Part shown: positions 61,142-63,921 of the stretch, piece by piece
Position numbering within the stretch: position 1 is the stretch's first letter
How the letters are laid out: the number at the start of each line of letters is the position of its first letter
Assembly (NCBI GenBank): GCA_009733575.1
Contig: ML769746.1
Coordinates: forward strand, 1-63,921
Direction: 5' to 3'
DNA from: Gymnopus androsaceus JB14
Lineage: Eukaryota; Basidiomycota; Agaricomycetes; Agaricales; Omphalotaceae
Length of the DNA: 63,921 nucleotides
Made by a program: the position numbers and the translations under genes
Notes under the pieces: generated by a model
Told to the model about the DNA's origin: nothing
What the model saw: only the letters and a program-made list of their open reading frames with translations
Databases searched by the model: none

Positions 61142-62968
61142 ATGTGTGAGTCATAGCTCCGTTTACCTATGTTCCTTATTGCTAAGCGTGTATTGTATTG
61201 CAGTCAATGTGCTCCGCACTCTTTCCCGCACTCTTCCCCTTCCGCTAGCTTTCATTGCGATCCATTGTTGCGGCCTCACATCAGCATCGACTAACTTTGG
61301 CCAATGTCTGCTAGACGTACAGGCAGGAAAGTTTGGGCCAAACGCCGGTGTCGACAACTTTGGCCATCCAGTTCCAGACGTTTCCCAAGCGACTGCGATT
61401 CCCTACGAAATCTGTGTTATCGCGTGTGGAAGGGGCCCCGAACCTTTCAGCTGGAGTGATTTTTCTAATCAATTCAGTGCATGGCTCCTCCCATGGTTGG
61501 CCTTGCTCTCGCAGCTCCCTTTTGGAGCCAACGATAATCTCGAGAACCTGATTTCCGTCGTTCTAAACATAGGCTCTCCCGTTTTGGCAGCTTATTCCGC
61601 GGCTCTGACTGTGCTCAATGGCCGCTGGATCGCACGACGCTTTTCAGGCTCTACGTATCCCAACACATATAACGCTGTACGCACATTAAGCAGTTTACAG
61701 CAGGCTCCTATAATGCTCGACAAAAACCAAGATGTGCTTCTAGCATCGCTCGTCATCCTTCCCGAGAATGACGAGTGGTGGAGAGAGCTGTTAGAGCATC
61801 TCAATTACACTTATACGTGGTCGATATCCGCTGCGACATCGATAGCCTGGGTCCTCATAGCCTACATCTTCACTGTTATCGACTCGCTCTCCGAAGTCAG
61901 CCAAGAAATACAAGTCAATGGTCAAGGAGTGGGTTCAGCCTGGCTCTGGCTCCTCCCTGTTGTGCATTGCCTGGTTGCAAATATCACCTAAATGCGATTC
62001 TATCCGTATACGAGATGCACTTCGGCGCGCTAACAACATTGCGTATGTTGCTACGTCAGACGGTCTACCCAAGTGCGCAGGAATAATGAGCGACCATCGT
62101 GCAATCTTTCTCAACGAGGCGGACGACGTATTGCACAATGACCAGCGATGTACATCTCCGATTATACAATTATGCTCGGTTGATTCTCTTGGACCGCCGC
62201 CGTAGGAGGAGATATCCGACTACTTCCATGAAGCAACCAGACACTCTCGTCTACATCAACCTGTTGATCCAGACGTGCAGTGGGTTCATGGCAGAACGTA
62301 ACTGCCCTTTGAGAGATGAGAACCGTGCCGGGACATCCTCACAAGTGGTTGAATATTGTACATCGTTCTTTCCACGAAGAAGTCGGTGGGGTTCTGGAGT
62401 ATGGGGAAGGATTATCATCGCTTCGATTCTGGCCCTTATCCTTCAGTGGGGAACAGCTGGCGCAGCTATATTTGTTCAGTGGGAAACACCTACCCGCGGT
62501 CTTGGGTGCAGGTCTGGAAGTTACCTCCTCTATGCTGTCGTCTCAACTATCGTTTGGGCCTTGCTCATCTTTGCGAACATCCTCTCTCATTATTCCACAT
62601 TCGACTGCAACTCCCGCGACCTTCGAGATACGAGGAAGCATTACGCTCGCGTTGACCTAGCTGGTTCACTGTCAATTGTCATTCGTCGGTTTGGAAAGAC
62701 TCTGGCAGCAGTGAACGCTGTATGGATTTTGGCAGCATGCATGTTCCAGTTCAGTTCCTTTTATGACCGCTGCTGGTGTGATAGCAGTGTTTTAGGGCTC
62801 GGAGCCAAGGCGTATAACGTGGTAGCTGTTACCAATGAGGACATTGATACTATGCGGGCAGCGTGGATTGGAGGGGTTATTCTCGCATCAGGCTCTGCAG
62901 GGATCTTCGTTGGTTTTATAAATGTATTCCTTGACTCTCCGTTCCCTTTCGGTCCTAATCGCGAATAA
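61142..62968 (+). pseudogene. array copy 5: membrane protein with five single-base insertions
   Basis: ATGT (61142-61145), a 58-nt intron with GTGAGT donor (61146-61203), then the main exon. Extra bases relative to copies 3 and 4 lie near 61965 (GTTGTGCATTGCC), 62163 (GATTATAC), 62183 (GTTGATTC), 62204 (CCGTAGGAGG) and 62291 (CATGGCAGAA). All five are insertions. Outside these points the protein is well conserved (YTWSISAATSIAWVLIAY, WGRIIIASILALIL) and ends FPFGPNRE. It is the sister of copy 4. Probably a pseudogene unless these are sequence errors. Confidence 0.8.
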
Positions 62969-63921
62969 GTATTTAATGTAGTTGTATCTGTATCCCTCTC
63001 GATGTTGCATCTGTAATTAAACTCAAGTTAGCGCTTGTCAGCGCATACTATTTCTTGAATTGCCCAGCTTGCGGAGCCGAGGTGAATCATTATAGGGACC
63101 ACTCTTTAAATTGACTACTGTGGCAGTGTAGAGATGAGGATGAACTTCAACTCATTACTACGCTCCCGCGAAGGCACTGGTGAAGCTCTAAAATCCTGTA
63201 TCACACTAGTCCTGACCTGTCCTGACTCGGAAAATCAGTCAAACATACCGAAGCTGCGGTTGTGGACATCCTTGACACCTCAAGGACAAAACTTTTCCAA
63301 CCTACTTACTATTTCCAGGCCATGTCATTTTCCGAAGAGGAAACCTCGGTCAATATTATCGATTTCATGTCTGTCAAGCTAAGGCGAACTGCTGCAGTGT
63401 CTACGAGAGTCTACATACCAGGGCTCTGCAGTAGCTCGCGTAGATCCTGTAGCCAAAACGCACTTCCAGATGTTGGTCGGCCCGGGATAGGCTGATAAGA
63501 TACGCTAAGGACGCAAGCGGCCCATATCACGTGACAGGCTCAAGCTGATATTGAGCCAGCAACAAATTTTTTTCAAAAAGGCCACAGTAAGGTTATGCAG
63601 AATCTTGAGGGCTTTCCGACGTATAAATATCAAAGGGGTTTGTGAGTTTTTGAGAAAGCCTTAGCAAAAATACTTCGAATAAAGATCATGTGATATAGCC
63701 CTTGTGTCCTTAGCGTATCTTACCAGTACTAAGCTGTAACTAATGGCAGAAAAGTTGTACAAAAAGCTGGGAAGTTGTTGAGTCCTCTTTTGATAGCACA
63801 GATATCACACCCGAGGGTTTTGTGATCGTCGTGAAGAAAGTGTGGTCGGAACCGGGAGGATATAGAAACGACTTAATTGGCGCCCATGGGCGCTGTCTTC
63901 GTTTGAAAGCCGACCGTTATA
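62969..63921. other. no recognisable gene
   Basis: Short open frames near 63134-63495 have no family motif. No repeat boundary was identified before the right edge. Confidence 0.35.

Overview
The window looks like a nuclear segment of a mushroom-forming basidiomycete (Agaricomycete). Genes carry many short introns (45-80 nt) with GTRNGT donors. One gene is a seven-helix Ste3-type pheromone receptor of the basidiomycete kind, another a secreted GH16 glucanase, and a third an F-box protein. Transposon debris is abundant. No rRNA, tRNA or CRISPR was recognised.

Layout. Positions 1-5423 hold a decayed Ty1/copia retrotransposon with a clear 3' LTR. Positions 5430-14690 are repeat-rich: a diverged satellite with a dimeric ~358-bp period, a 651-bp Tc1/mariner-type element inside it, a gene broken by an 819-bp hAT-type element, an 88-bp MITE, and fragments of unknown genes. 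Two large genes follow, head to head across a five-copy minisatellite. One (minus, 14691-16795) is unrecognised. The other (plus, 17705-24218) is an intron-containing, about 2019-residue Tc-toxin-B/RHS (SpvB-TcdB-YD repeat) protein of bacterial type. Positions 24219-31100 are again transposon-rich: nested insertions, a second near-identical hAT copy, Ty3-like LTR fragments, and a copia LTR in inverse orientation.

From 31412 the window becomes gene-dense: a Ste3-like receptor (minus), a coiled-coil membrane protein (minus), a GH16 glucanase (plus) and a Ser-rich protein (minus). Positions 41120-62968 carry a five-copy tandem array of one multi-pass membrane protein family of about 588 residues. 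Copies 2 and 3 are intact; copies 1, 4 and 5 carry single-base frameshifts. Every copy begins with a four-nucleotide first coding exon. A decayed F-box gene lies between copies 4 and 5.

The most notable content is the eukaryote-adapted Tc/RHS gene with its divergent partner, and the membrane-protein array whose first exon is only ATG plus one base. Gene models were assembled by hand. For the Tc/RHS gene, its partner, the receptor, the coiled-coil gene, GH16 and array copies 2 and 3, the spliced lengths come out as whole numbers of codons. Functions are inferred from motifs read by eye, without database searches.
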